Source: an uncultured Flavobacteriales bacterium (GTDB lineage Bacteria > Bacteroidota > Bacteroidia > Flavobacteriales_D > Sanyastnellaceae). From it: a DNA stretch of 28,535 bases. The position numbers and the translations under genes are program-made. The stretch is from assembly GCA_938003665.1 (NCBI GenBank), contig CALKYI010000380.1:1-28535 (forward strand), in the 5' to 3' direction. Under the pieces are notes generated by a model. The model worked only from the letters and a program-made list of their open reading frames with translations, had not been told where the DNA came from and did no database searches. This document shows, one piece after another, positions 16,205-24,297 of the stretch. How positions within the stretch are numbered: the stretch's first letter is position 1; each line of letters begins with the position of its first letter.

Positions 16205-16683
16205 TGGCCGCAGCGTGGTTTCGTTGGAGCTTGAGCGCCCTGGTCTTGATGGCATGGGGATGTGGGACGGATGCGTTTTACGCAGAAACGCAGCCGCTTG
16301 ATCCGGATTTCGGATGGGAAGCCGACGAGAAAGCGACCTTCGAATGGCAGGTGACGGACACCTTGGCCAAGTATGATTTTTTCATCGACCTCCGGCACGA
16401 CCAGCGGTATCCGTTCAGCAACATTTACTTGTTCGTGGACTTTACGTTTCCCAATGGACGCACCTTGCGGGATACGCTGGCCTGTGATTTGGCCGATGAA
16501 CGAGGCAGGTGGTTGGGAACGGGCTTCGGCAATCTGGTTGATCACCGCATTGGGTTTCGCAGCCAAACGGGTTTTCCGCTGACAGGCGACTACGCGATTG
16601 GCATCCGTCACGGCATGCGGGAAACTCCATTGCCCGGTGTCTCAGACATCGGATTTCGCCTGGAGCCGGCAGCTGTGCGTTAG
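16204..16683 (+). CDS. gldH: Gliding motility lipoprotein GldH
   Basis: A 159-residue lipoprotein. GldH is required for gliding in Flavobacterium, and related proteins occur across Bacteroidota. The start ATG at 16204 overlaps the ricT stop; the GTG one codon upstream is an alternative. A hydrophobic segment at 8-19 ends in AWG-Cys20, a slightly unusual lipobox with Ala at -3 and Trp at -2. The mature part shows the family pattern: WQVTDTLAKYDFFIDLRHDQ, YPFSNIYLFVDFTFPNG, RDTLACDLADERGRWLG, and an end segment GVSDIGFRLE. Its context after ricT is conserved in Flavobacteriia. The stop codon overlaps that of the convergent rhodanese gene. Other gliding/T9SS genes are not in the window, although one likely T9SS substrate is. 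Confidence 0.9.
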   Translation: MAAAWFRWSLSALVLMAWGCGTDAFYAETQPLDPDFGWEADEKATFEWQVTDTLAKYDFFIDLRHDQRYPFSNIYLFVDFTFPNGRTLRDTLACDLADERGRWLGTGFGNLVDHRIGFRSQTGFPLTGDYAIGIRHGMRETPLPGVSDIGFRLEPAAVR

Positions 16684-17120
16684 GGCAGGGCTACAGGCTC
16701 GTCGAACGCAACCGGGCGGTCGTTTTCGGACCAGGCTTCCATGCCCCCAATGAGGTCGACGATGTAGGGGTGGCCCAAGATGCGCAACTCCTCCGTGATG
16801 ACGCCGCTTCGTCCTCCCGCCTCGCAGTAAACGAGCACCGGTCGGTCTTCCGGCAACGCCTTCAGTGGGTCCAATCGATGGTCCCAGTCGAATGAAATGT
16901 AAGAGGCCCCGGCGAGGTGCCCAGCGGCCCATTCTTCGTCCGAGCGCACATCAATGAGGATGGCATTGGGCAGGGCCGCCTGCAACGAGTCGAGCTTGAG
17001 GATGGAAATCTCCTGCACTTGGGGACGTCCATCGGTTGCTGAAGGTGCGGTGCTGCCGCCTGCGCATGCCACCAACAAAGCTGCACATGCGACGAGGGTC
17101 AAGGGAAATGAGGAATTCAT
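16680..17120 (-). CDS. Rhodanese-like lipoprotein
   Basis: A 146-residue exported protein with a lipoprotein signal (hydrophobic core LTLVACAALLVAC, lipobox LVA-Cys19). One rhodanese domain follows (about 34-138). IDVRSDEEWAAGHLAGASYI is the typical second-helix region and VYCEAGGRS forms the active-site loop with Cys99 as the catalytic, persulfide-forming residue. GMEAWSENDRPV matches the common rhodanese ending. Such proteins may transfer sulfane sulfur or bind thiols in the periplasm, but the substrate is unknown. The ATG at 17120 is 4 bases after an exact -7 box. The gene is divergent from the M43 protease and its stop overlaps that of gldH. Confidence 0.9.
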   Translation of the reverse strand: MNSSFPLTLVACAALLVACAGGSTAPSATDGRPQVQEISILKLDSLQAALPNAILIDVRSDEEWAAGHLAGASYISFDWDHRLDPLKALPEDRPVLVYCEAGGRSGVITEELRILGHPYIVDLIGGMEAWSENDRPVAFDEPVALP

Positions 17121-17124
17121 GCTT

Positions 17125-17132
17125 CAAAATTA
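17125..17132 (-). promoter_or_regulatory. Putative -7 promoter box for the rhodanese gene (TAATTTTG)
   Basis: On the minus strand this is an exact match to TAnnTTTG. It ends 4 bases before the ATG at 17120, so a transcript from it would start at or inside the start codon region. No -33 TTG is visible at the usual distance. Confidence 0.5.
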
Positions 17133-17196
17133 CGCCTGTGGGGATGCAGTTGGGTCATCTTCCCCAGCCTTTCCCGGATTCCCCTCTAAAATGTGG

Positions 17197-17203
17197 TATT
17201 TTG
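17197..17203 (+). promoter_or_regulatory. Weak -7-like box before the M43 protease gene (TATTTTG)
   Basis: TATTTTG resembles TAnnTTTG with one spacer base missing, 20 bases before the ATG at 17224. It is the only candidate in the 103-base region between the divergent rhodanese and protease genes. Support is weak. Confidence 0.3.
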
Positions 17204-17223
17204 CGGACCCAAGATTTGAAACC

Positions 17224-19335
17224 ATGCTGAATCGATCCCATTGGCTGCCCTTGTCGGCGGCGCTTGCCTTCTTGTTTGTTGCCTCGGCGATTTCCGCTCA
17301 AGACGCTCCTCCGGCTACCGAGATTCGCTACTGCGGACAGTGGATGATGGAAGAGGCGTTCTTCAACGCTCACCCGGGAGCACGTGAAGCGGCGGAGGAA
17401 GCCGATCAGCGTCTGGAAGAGGAGACCCAAGCCTTCGAGGACATCAACCGCGATGAATTGATCATCATTCCCGTGGTGTTCCACGTCATCCACTACAACG
17501 GTCCCGAGAACATCAGCGATGAGCAGATTTACAGCGGCATCGAGGTGATGAACCGTGACTTCCGCAAACTCAACCCAGACACAGCGGATGTTATCACTGA
17601 ATTTGAGGACATCGCCGCAGATTCGGAGATTGAATTTCGATTGGCGCAAATTGATCCCAGCGGTAATTGCCACACCGGCATCAATCGCATCGTGTCACCT
17701 TTGACCTACATCGGCGATGGCGATGTGAAGGACTTGATTCAATGGCCACGAAACAGCTACCTCAATGTCTGGGTCGTTGAGAACGCGAACGGCGCCGCCG
17801 GATACAGCCTGTACCCCAGTTCCGTCAATGGAGCGATGGGCGCAGGAAACGATGGCATCGTTGTGGCACACGATTACACCGGCAATATTGGAACCAGCAA
17901 CAACTACCGTTCCCGCACCTTGACCCACGAGGCCGGCCACTGGATGAACTTGCGCCACCCGTGGGGCAATTCAAACAGCCCGGGTGACCCTGAGAACTGC
18001 GACATGGACGACAACGTGGACGACACGCCTTTGACGAGCGGTTGGACCACCTGCAACCTAGACGGGGAGACCTGTGGATCATTGGACAACGTCCAGAACT
18101 ACATGGACTATTCGTACTGCGGCCGCATGTTCACAGAGGGCCAACGTTTGCGCATGCGTGCAGCCATGAACAGCAGCACAGCGCAGCGCAACCAGCTCTG
18201 GACGCCAGAAAATTTGGAAGAAACGGGTGTTGACCAAGATCCGATTCTGTGCGAGGCGCGATTCACGGCTTCCCGGCAGACCGTCTGCGTGGGTGATTCG
18301 ATTCAATTCTTTGATGCGAGCTACCACGGGGTGACGGGTTGGTCTTGGAACTTTGGTGACGGCGGAACGAGTGACCAAGAGTCCCCTTGGCATGTCTTTG
18401 ACCAGGCGGGGATTTTCGATGTAGCGTTGACCGTTTCGAATGGCGTCAATGAGGTGTCCCTCACAGAACCTGCTTACATCCAGGTGCTCGAAGTGGGTGC
18501 GATGGAGACGCCTTTCGAGGACAGCTTTGAAGCGGAAGCGCTCGGCGACGATTGGTTCATGGTGGACGTTTCAAACGACGGCAATGGATGGGAGGTGGTG
18601 ACTGCAGCGGCGTACACGGGCGACCGTTCCTTGCGCATTCACAACTGGTCCAATGCCATCGAGTACAACCGCGATCAGCTCATCACCAGCAGCATGGACA
18701 TGTCCGATGCTGAAGAAATTCAGGTGTCGTACAAATGGGCGTACTGCTATAAGGGTACGGACGAAGACGAGGACGATACGGATGACCGGCTGAAGGTCTA
18801 CGCTTCACCGGACTGCGGTGAGACGTGGAGCTTGCGTCGAATGCACCGCGGATTTACGGATTTGCCATCTGCTCCGCCGCATCCATACGTGTTCACGCCA
18901 AACGGGCCGGATGAGTGGAATAGCTACACCTTGAGCATTCCGTACACGCAATTCTTCACGGAGAATTTCCGCTTAATGTTCGAGTTTGAAAGCCGCCTTG
19001 GCAACAACATCTTCCTCGATGACATCAACATTGAGGTGCTCACGGCTGCAGATGTCGAAGAGCGAGAGCGCTTGCAGGGCATCGCGTTGTCGGTGTACCC
19101 GAACCCCACATCGTCAACGGCGACGTTGGAATTCAACACGCACCAGCCGTTTGATGTCGTTTCTGTCGACCTCTTCGACTTGACGGGCCGCCACATGTGG
19201 AACGGCCTGGAAGGGGCGTTGTCTGTAGGGACGTACCGGTTTGAAGTGCCGACGGCCCAATTGGCACAGGGCAATTATTTGTTGGTGGTGGAGGCCGATG
19301 GTCGCCGTTCGGCAACCCAGCTGATGGTGAAGTAA
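17224..19335 (+). CDS. Secreted M43-type metalloprotease with PKD domain and T9SS sorting domain
   Basis: A 703-residue secreted protein. The signal peptide is residues 1-25 (SAALAFLFVASAISA, then Gln26). The pappalysin-like catalytic domain spans about 75-335 and has the zinc site HEAGHWMNLRH (His235, Glu236, His239, His245); the Met-turn lies in NYMDYSYCG. A PKD domain (about 347-420, with GWSWNFGDGGTS) is next. A beta-sandwich stretch (about 427-610) opens with FEDSFEAEALGDDWF, resembling MAM/cleaved-adhesin modules. The C-terminal 80 or so residues (LSVYPNPTSSTATLEF...DLTGR) are a type A type IX secretion signal, so the protein is expected on the cell surface or outside the cell. The frame is open upstream of 17224, but only this ATG gives a clean signal peptide. 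A strong terminator follows. Confidence 0.93.
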   Translation: MLNRSHWLPLSAALAFLFVASAISAQDAPPATEIRYCGQWMMEEAFFNAHPGAREAAEEADQRLEEETQAFEDINRDELIIIPVVFHVIHYNGPENISDEQIYSGIEVMNRDFRKLNPDTADVITEFEDIAADSEIEFRLAQIDPSGNCHTGINRIVSPLTYIGDGDVKDLIQWPRNSYLNVWVVENANGAAGYSLYPSSVNGAMGAGNDGIVVAHDYTGNIGTSNNYRSRTLTHEAGHWMNLRHPWGNSNSPGDPENCDMDDNVDDTPLTSGWTTCNLDGETCGSLDNVQNYMDYSYCGRMFTEGQRLRMRAAMNSSTAQRNQLWTPENLEETGVDQDPILCEARFTASRQTVCVGDSIQFFDASYHGVTGWSWNFGDGGTSDQESPWHVFDQAGIFDVALTVSNGVNEVSLTEPAYIQVLEVGAMETPFEDSFEAEALGDDWFMVDVSNDGNGWEVVTAAAYTGDRSLRIHNWSNAIEYNRDQLITSSMDMSDAEEIQVSYKWAYCYKGTDEDEDDTDDRLKVYASPDCGETWSLRRMHRGFTDLPSAPPHPYVFTPNGPDEWNSYTLSIPYTQFFTENFRLMFEFESRLGNNIFLDDINIEVLTAADVEERERLQGIALSVYPNPTSSTATLEFNTHQPFDVVSVDLFDLTGRHMWNGLEGALSVGTYRFEVPTAQLAQGNYLLVVEADGRRSATQLMVK

Positions 19336-19355
19336 ATTCACGCTACCCCCAATGA

Positions 19356-19382
19356 AAAACGGCCGCATCGAGCGGCCGTTTT
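19356..19382. terminator. Bidirectional rho-independent terminator
   Basis: An 11-base perfect stem (AAAACGGCCGC at 19356-19366, pairing with 19372-19382) with a 5-base loop, A-rich on one flank and T-rich on the other. It lies between the convergent metalloprotease (ends 19335) and the small secreted protein gene (ends 19406), so it can stop transcription from both sides. Confidence 0.88.
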
Positions 19383-19405
19383 CATTTCCAGAAGGAGAGG
19401 TGGGG

Positions 19406-19831
19406 TCAGCTCTTCGAGCCGACCAATACGGTTACGCAGCCTTCGTGCATGATGGCGGTTTTGCTTTCCGGCACTTGCACGTGGATTTGCAATTGCTGTG
19501 TGGTTTCCACTTTGAAGTCGACGTAGTTGACGTCCGGCTCGCTCTTGCTGCTGTCGAACAGGCGCTTGCCGCGGGCGTCATTGATTTCATAGGCCACTTC
19601 ACCGAGTACAGGGTGGCTGCAGACGATCAGGCGGTAGTCTTGACCAGCCAAGAAAGTCAGCATCAATTCGGCTTCGTCTCCAGGGATGAGAATGGCGCTG
19701 TTGTAGTTGTCGTTTTGAATGTATCCATCCAACGAGGACAGGCAATTCTTCTTCGTGAACGAACGGCACTGAGCATCAGCCGTTGTCGCGAACAGCCCGA
19801 AGGCCAACAGGAGTATGAGTGTATGTTTCAT
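19406..19831 (-). CDS. Small secreted cysteine-containing protein, function unknown
   Basis: A 141-residue protein with a clear type I signal peptide (MKHTLILLLAFGLFATTADA, cleavage before Gln21) and a small, probably all-beta mature domain. The mature part has four cysteines (CRSFTKKNC at its start, VCSHP in the middle, GCVTV near the end) that could form two disulfides. Phrases such as PGDEAELMLTFLAGQDYRL and VETTQQLQIHVQVPES look like a conserved Bacteroidota protein of unknown function; I recognise the style but cannot name the family. The start is the ATG at 19831, 18 bases after the upstream lipoprotein stop, which suggests co-transcription. The gene ends before the bidirectional terminator. 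Confidence 0.8.
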   Translation of the reverse strand: MKHTLILLLAFGLFATTADAQCRSFTKKNCLSSLDGYIQNDNYNSAILIPGDEAELMLTFLAGQDYRLIVCSHPVLGEVAYEINDARGKRLFDSSKSEPDVNYVDFKVETTQQLQIHVQVPESKTAIMHEGCVTVLVGSKS

Positions 19832-19849
19832 TGCTATTCTACTTCTCGT

Positions 19850-20773
19850 TTATTGAATGCAGCCCGAACGAACGGCTTCCACAGCGGAAGCAATGGCTTG
19901 AATCGTGGCGTCGTCTGCACTGAAGGTCGGTCCGCCGCCGATGACGAATGAACCAGATTCTTCTCGGGATGTTGAGCCTTCGCCTTCGGTTGTGGCAACT
20001 CCGGCGTATGCCGCTTCTATGGCTTCCATGGACGTCAAGAGGGCGGCCAACGCTTCGGTTTGCTCGTAGCTCTTGCACAGGCGCATGACGTCGTCAAGTA
20101 CAAGTTTCTGCTCTGCGATGCGGGCTTTGAGTTCTTCAGGTGCTTCATCAAGGTGGCGTGTCGCGAGGTACATGCCCTCGACCCAACCGGATGCTACGAC
20201 CAGACCTGCGAGGTCCTCCTGGCCGTTGAACTTCAAACGCTCGTTGAGCTCATAAAACGTATCGGAAACGATATCGATGAGCATGTCGCGGTCGTTGCGG
20301 TTGGCTTCAACTTCGTCCATGACCTCTCCACTCAATACGTCGTCAACGCCGAGTTCCGCGCTGAGCGACTTGATCACGGCGAGGTATTCGAGGCTGGTTG
20401 AGTTTTCTTCAAAAATCGTGGCGTAGCTGAGGTCAGCACCGTAGATCCCCAAGTTGATGGCTTGGGCATCACTGGTAGTGTAATCGCTTGCTCGATCGGC
20501 ACCGTTCAAAGCGTCACCGTGGAAGCTTGCGCCGCTGCGCTTGATGAGGGAAGCCGTCTCCATGGGCGAGGGTGCCGCGTGGAAAATCTTCGTAAGGGTG
20601 TTCTGACGGGAAGTCACTGCCATGCCATCGGCATCCATGCCTTCCACCACTTCCGTCTCGGTGCCGTGGTCGTGGCCGGCGTGCTCGTCTTGGCTACCAC
20701 CGCAGCCGGTGGCTAAAAATGCGCCCAGTCCGATGAGGACAGGAAGGGCTTGGATTCGTTGATTAAAACGCAT
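19850..20773 (-). CDS. Histidine-containing lipoprotein, function unknown
   Basis: A 307-residue exported protein with a lipoprotein signal (VLIGLGAFLATG-Cys24). A short flexible stretch just after the lipid anchor holds His and acidic residues (DEHAGHDHGTE), which could bind metal. The rest is predicted mostly helical. The segments APSPMETASLIKRSGASF, INLGIYGADLSYATIFEE and VASGWVEGMYLATRHL look like a conserved Bacteroidota lipoprotein whose function I do not know. No enzyme motif is seen. A late glycine/serine-rich insertion (about 262-282) precedes the C-terminal helix ending in SGC. ATG 20773 follows the polA stop by 110 bases on the minus strand, and the next gene is 18 bases on. Confidence 0.8.
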   Translation of the reverse strand: MRFNQRIQALPVLIGLGAFLATGCGGSQDEHAGHDHGTETEVVEGMDADGMAVTSRQNTLTKIFHAAPSPMETASLIKRSGASFHGDALNGADRASDYTTSDAQAINLGIYGADLSYATIFEENSTSLEYLAVIKSLSAELGVDDVLSGEVMDEVEANRNDRDMLIDIVSDTFYELNERLKFNGQEDLAGLVVASGWVEGMYLATRHLDEAPEELKARIAEQKLVLDDVMRLCKSYEQTEALAALLTSMEAIEAAYAGVATTEGEGSTSREESGSFVIGGGPTFSADDATIQAIASAVEAVRSGCIQ

Positions 20774-20787
20774 GATTGTTAGTCTGG

Positions 20788-20804
20788 ATATTGAAGTCCA
20801 ATAT
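20788..20804. repeat. Short inverted repeat before the lipoprotein gene
   Basis: ATATTG at 20788-20793 and CAATAT at 20799-20804 are perfect inverted arms around a 5-base loop, 15 bases before the lipoprotein ATG (20773, minus strand). It could be an operator or a 5' leader hairpin. The 110-base gap (20774-20883) holds no recognisable TAnnTTTG box. Six-base arms can arise by chance. Confidence 0.35.
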
Positions 20805-20883
20805 GCTTCTCACCCGACACCTATACGGAAACCAACCAAAAAAGTTCCACACACCGGGATGTGCAGAGCAATTCCTTAGAAAA

Positions 20884-23709
20884 TCAATGGGCTTCCAGCC
20901 AGTTTTGGCCGGTTGACATGTCCACTACGAGGGGTACAGCGAGTTTGACAGCGTCGGCCATGGCCGTCTCAATAAGGCCTTCCAATTGGTCGACCTCACT
21001 CACTGGCACATCAAAGACCAGTTCATCGTGTACCTGCATGATCATGCGCGCTTTGACTTGGTTTTTCTCCAGCGCTGCTTGCATGCGGACCATGGCGACT
21101 TTGATGATGTCCGCTGCTGAGCCTTGAATGGGCGCATTGACGGCGTTGCGTTCAGCGAAAGCACGGACCGTCGCGTTGTTGGAAGCGATGTCCGGCAGGT
21201 ACCGCCGCCGGCCAAGAACGGTTTCCGCATATCCGGTTTCGCGCACCCGGTCGACGCAATCGGCGGTGAAGGCTTTGAGCTGAGCGAATTCCACGAAATA
21301 CGCATCGATGATCTCCTTGGCTTCGCGGCGGGGGATGCCGAGGTTTTGGGCCAAACCAAAGGCGCCTTGTCCATATAGAATGCCAAAATTGACGGCCTTT
21401 GCCTTGCTGCGCATGCCGCGGTCAACTGCCTCGGGGTCGACTTGAAACACCTTGGCGGCGGTAGCCGTGTGCACGTCATGACCCTGCACAAAGGCGTCCA
21501 TTAAACCAGGGTCTTTGCTCAATGCGGCCGCGATGCGCAACTCAACTTGGCTGTAATCCGCGGCCAGAAGCACGTGGTTGTCGTCGCGGGGGATGAAGGC
21601 CTTGCGGATGGCGCGGCCTTCCTCCGTGCGGATGGGGATGTTCTGCAGGTTGGGGTCTTTCGAGCTGAGTCGCCCCGTGGCGGCCACCGTTTGTTGGTAG
21701 GTGGTGTGCACCCGACCGGACGCGCCGTTGACCAACTTGGGCAGCGGATCGACATAGGTGGACTTGAGCTTCTTGAGTTTGCGGTACCGCAGGACGGCCG
21801 GCACAATGGGGTGCTCCCCTTTGATTTTTTCCAGGACTTCTTCGCCGGTGGGGTATTGGCCGGTCTTCGTTTTCTTGACCCGGGCCTTGATTTCGAGGGT
21901 TTCGAATAATATGGGGCCCAATTGCTTCGGGCTGTCGATGTTGAATTCCTGCCCGGCGTGGTCGTGGATTTCCTGTGTCAACCCTTCGATCTGCTCCCCC
22001 AGTTCTTGGCTGTACCGATTCAATTCATCCGAATCGATGCGGACTCCTTCGAGTTCCATGTCGGCCAAAATCTTGACCAGCGGCATCTCCACAGTTTGGA
22101 ACAATTCATCCGCTGCGACCTCGGCCAATCGGGGCCCGAATACCTGCCGCAACTGGAAGGTGATATCGGCGTCTTCGCAGGCGTATTCCGTGATGGATTC
22201 TACGGGCAAATCGGCCATGGACTTCTGGGCTTTGCCAGCCTTTCCAATCAAATCGGTTATGGGAATCGTGGCGTAACCGAGTTCCGTTTCGGCGAGGCGA
22301 TCGAGTTTGTGGGAGGCTTCGGGTTGAATCAAGTAATGCGCCACCATGGTGTCGAAGACCTTGTTGTGGAAAGCGAGGCCTCGAATGGCGAGCACCTTGT
22401 AGTCGAATTTGAAATGGTGGGCGATGGCCTCTTTGTCGGCGTCAGCGAAGACGGGCTGCAGCCGATCCAAGAGTTCTTGCTCGGACCAATTTGCACACGT
22501 GGCGGGCACCCAATATCCCGACTCAGCGGCCACCGAAAACGAGATGCCCACCAGTTGGGTGGTCATCACATCCAAGGAGGAGGTTTCGGTATCAAACGCA
22601 AAGGTGTCGCTGGCCTGCAGGGTCTCAATCAGCGCATCCAAGGCTTCTGTTGTCGCGACGAGTTGGTAATCGGTTGAGGTGTCTTTGGCGGTACGGTAAC
22701 CACTCGCTGCCTCGCTGGCTTCGCCGCCGGTTTCACCTCCACCAAACAGGTCCAATTGAGCCGGCTCGTCCGAAGTAGCAGGGGTCGGTGCAGCGGTTCC
22801 CGCCGGGGCGGTGGTGGACGCGGCATCGCCCAGGATTCGCCGAGCGAGGGTGCGGAATTCGAGGTCTTCCAGGGTGCCTCGAAGCGATTCAGCCTGGGGA
22901 GCATCCAACGTCATCGAGGACCAATCGTACTCCATGGGGATGTCGAGACAGATGGTGGCCAGTTCCTTGGAGAGCAAGGCGAGCTCCGTGTTCTCTTCGA
23001 CGCGCTCTTTGAGTTTGCCTTTCAGCTCACCGGAGTGCTCGATGACCCCTTCCAAACTGCCGTATTGGTGCAAGAGTTTCGAAGCGGTTTTGGCACCAAC
23101 TCCAGGAATGCCCGGGATGTTGTCGGCGCTGTCGCCCATCATGCCCAGGAGGTCGATGACCTGCAGCGGTTCGTCCACGTCAAACTTCTCCCGAATCTCA
23201 TCGGGCCCCCAGACTTCTGCCGGGTTGCCGCCGCGACCCGGGCGGAACATCCGAATCTTGTCGGTGACGAGTTGACCGAAGTCCTTGTCCGGCGTCATCA
23301 TGTACACGTCAAAGCCCTCTGCTGCGGCTTTTTTCGCCAGGAATCCGATGACATCGTCCGCTTCGTATCCCACCTTGCTGATGGCCGGGACATTCAGGCC
23401 TTCCAATACCTCGAGAATCCAGGGCACGGACCGCTTGATGTCTTCCGGCGTTTCGTCGCGGTTGGCTTTGTACTCGGAATACGTTTCGTTGCGGAACGAC
23501 CCTCCAGGGGCATCGAATACAACAGCGATATGCGAAGGGGATTCATTGCGGATCACATCGAGCAGCGCATTGGTGAAGCCAAAAATGGCGCTGGTGTTCA
23601 GGCCCTTCGAATTGATCCGCGGGTTCTTGATGAAGGCATAATACGCTCTGAAAATCAGGGCATACGCATCGATGAGAAACAGCTTGCGTTCAGAGGGGGG
23701 CGTGATCAT
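20884..23709 (-). CDS. polA: DNA polymerase I
   Basis: A 941-residue repair and Okazaki-fragment-maturation polymerase with all three domains. The 5' nuclease domain (about 8-300) includes LFLIDAYALIFRAYYAF, YEADDVIG and MGDSADNIPGIPGVGAKTA. The 3'-5' exonuclease begins around 350 with motif DTETSSLD (Asp373, Glu375), so the exonuclease I acids are kept and proofreading is likely intact. The polymerase domain has motif A LLAADYSQVELRIA (Asp718), motif B RSKAKAVNFGILYGQG (about 765-780) and motif C QVHDELVF (His894, Asp895, Glu896). A Pro/Ala/Thr-rich linker lies at about 300-330. ATG 23709 gives the standard N-terminus. The DUF2480 gene is 56 bases upstream, so polA may be read through from dxs; a weak box TACCTTGG lies at 23742-23735. 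Confidence 0.97.
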   Translation of the reverse strand: MITPPSERKLFLIDAYALIFRAYYAFIKNPRINSKGLNTSAIFGFTNALLDVIRNESPSHIAVVFDAPGGSFRNETYSEYKANRDETPEDIKRSVPWILEVLEGLNVPAISKVGYEADDVIGFLAKKAAAEGFDVYMMTPDKDFGQLVTDKIRMFRPGRGGNPAEVWGPDEIREKFDVDEPLQVIDLLGMMGDSADNIPGIPGVGAKTASKLLHQYGSLEGVIEHSGELKGKLKERVEENTELALLSKELATICLDIPMEYDWSSMTLDAPQAESLRGTLEDLEFRTLARRILGDAASTTAPAGTAAPTPATSDEPAQLDLFGGGETGGEASEAASGYRTAKDTSTDYQLVATTEALDALIETLQASDTFAFDTETSSLDVMTTQLVGISFSVAAESGYWVPATCANWSEQELLDRLQPVFADADKEAIAHHFKFDYKVLAIRGLAFHNKVFDTMVAHYLIQPEASHKLDRLAETELGYATIPITDLIGKAGKAQKSMADLPVESITEYACEDADITFQLRQVFGPRLAEVAADELFQTVEMPLVKILADMELEGVRIDSDELNRYSQELGEQIEGLTQEIHDHAGQEFNIDSPKQLGPILFETLEIKARVKKTKTGQYPTGEEVLEKIKGEHPIVPAVLRYRKLKKLKSTYVDPLPKLVNGASGRVHTTYQQTVAATGRLSSKDPNLQNIPIRTEEGRAIRKAFIPRDDNHVLLAADYSQVELRIAAALSKDPGLMDAFVQGHDVHTATAAKVFQVDPEAVDRGMRSKAKAVNFGILYGQGAFGLAQNLGIPRREAKEIIDAYFVEFAQLKAFTADCVDRVRETGYAETVLGRRRYLPDIASNNATVRAFAERNAVNAPIQGSAADIIKVAMVRMQAALEKNQVKARMIMQVHDELVFDVPVSEVDQLEGLIETAMADAVKLAVPLVVDMSTGQNWLEAH

Positions 23710-23765
23710 GGTGAAGAGGTCCTAAGTCGTGACCCCAAGGTACCACCCGGCGTGCGAAATCGCCC

Positions 23766-24287
23766 TTAATTTTTGGGGCGTTTGTACACAGGAACGGTCG
23801 AGCAAGGCTCGCCGTAAAAAATCGACAACGCGACCGGTTGCAGCCGCTGAATCACGCGCGCCAGGCTCTCTGCTGTGGTGCCCTGCGAGCATCCTTTGAT
23901 GACCAGTCGCCCATCGCGATAGGGTTCGAGGTCCAAGGCTTCGATGGCCTCGAGGAGGAGGCGTTCGCGGGTGCGGTTTTCGTCCCCAATGCAGACCTGT
24001 GCCCCGAGGGCGGTGAGTTTGGAAGTAGCCAGCATCCACGCCCAGTCCGGGAGGATGGCATCCGATGCACAATGCAGCGCCACCGTGCACCCTTCCCAAT
24101 CTGCGGCATTCAATTCGGCCATGGCGGTGCGAAAGGGCTTTTCACGGAGGATCAAGCCCTGCTCTAAGTACGCGCTGAGGTCGAGGCTTCGGACGTTGGC
24201 CTTGGGAGCCAACTGGTCCAAATCGAGGGCGATGAGGCCACTTTCGTCGACGCGGTTCCGAATGGGGTCCGGAAGGGGTGTTTCCAT
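23766..24287 (-). CDS. DUF2480-family protein
   Basis: A 173-residue soluble protein from the ATG at 24287. The frame is open for another 30 bases, but that would overlap dxs. It matches the DUF2480 family, found in Bacteroidota, along its length: RVDESGLIALDLDQL, an N-terminal AYLEQGLILREKPFR, then HCASDAILPDWAWML, then VIKGCSQ, and the ending SIFYGEPCSTVPVYKR. Four cysteines occur, three in these conserved phrases. Function is unknown. From memory, DUF2480 genes in Flavobacterium often sit next to SUF iron-sulfur assembly genes, which would suggest an iron-sulfur role; here the neighbour is dxs instead. The start is 10 bases after the dxs stop, so the two are almost surely co-transcribed. 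Confidence 0.85.
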   Translation of the reverse strand: METPLPDPIRNRVDESGLIALDLDQLAPKANVRSLDLSAYLEQGLILREKPFRTAMAELNAADWEGCTVALHCASDAILPDWAWMLATSKLTALGAQVCIGDENRTRERLLLEAIEALDLEPYRDGRLVIKGCSQGTTAESLARVIQRLQPVALSIFYGEPCSTVPVYKRPKN

Positions 24288-24297
24288 GGGGTGATTG

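Noticed and set aside
17926..17958. M43 zinc motif with Asn instead of Gly at the eighth position (HEAGHWMNLRH)
   Set aside because: The same form is common in bacterial M43 proteases, with all three His and the Glu present.
20838..20863. Possible polA terminator on the minus strand (CACA/TGTG stem followed by T6)
   Set aside because: The stem has only four base pairs with a 6-base loop, too weak to call.
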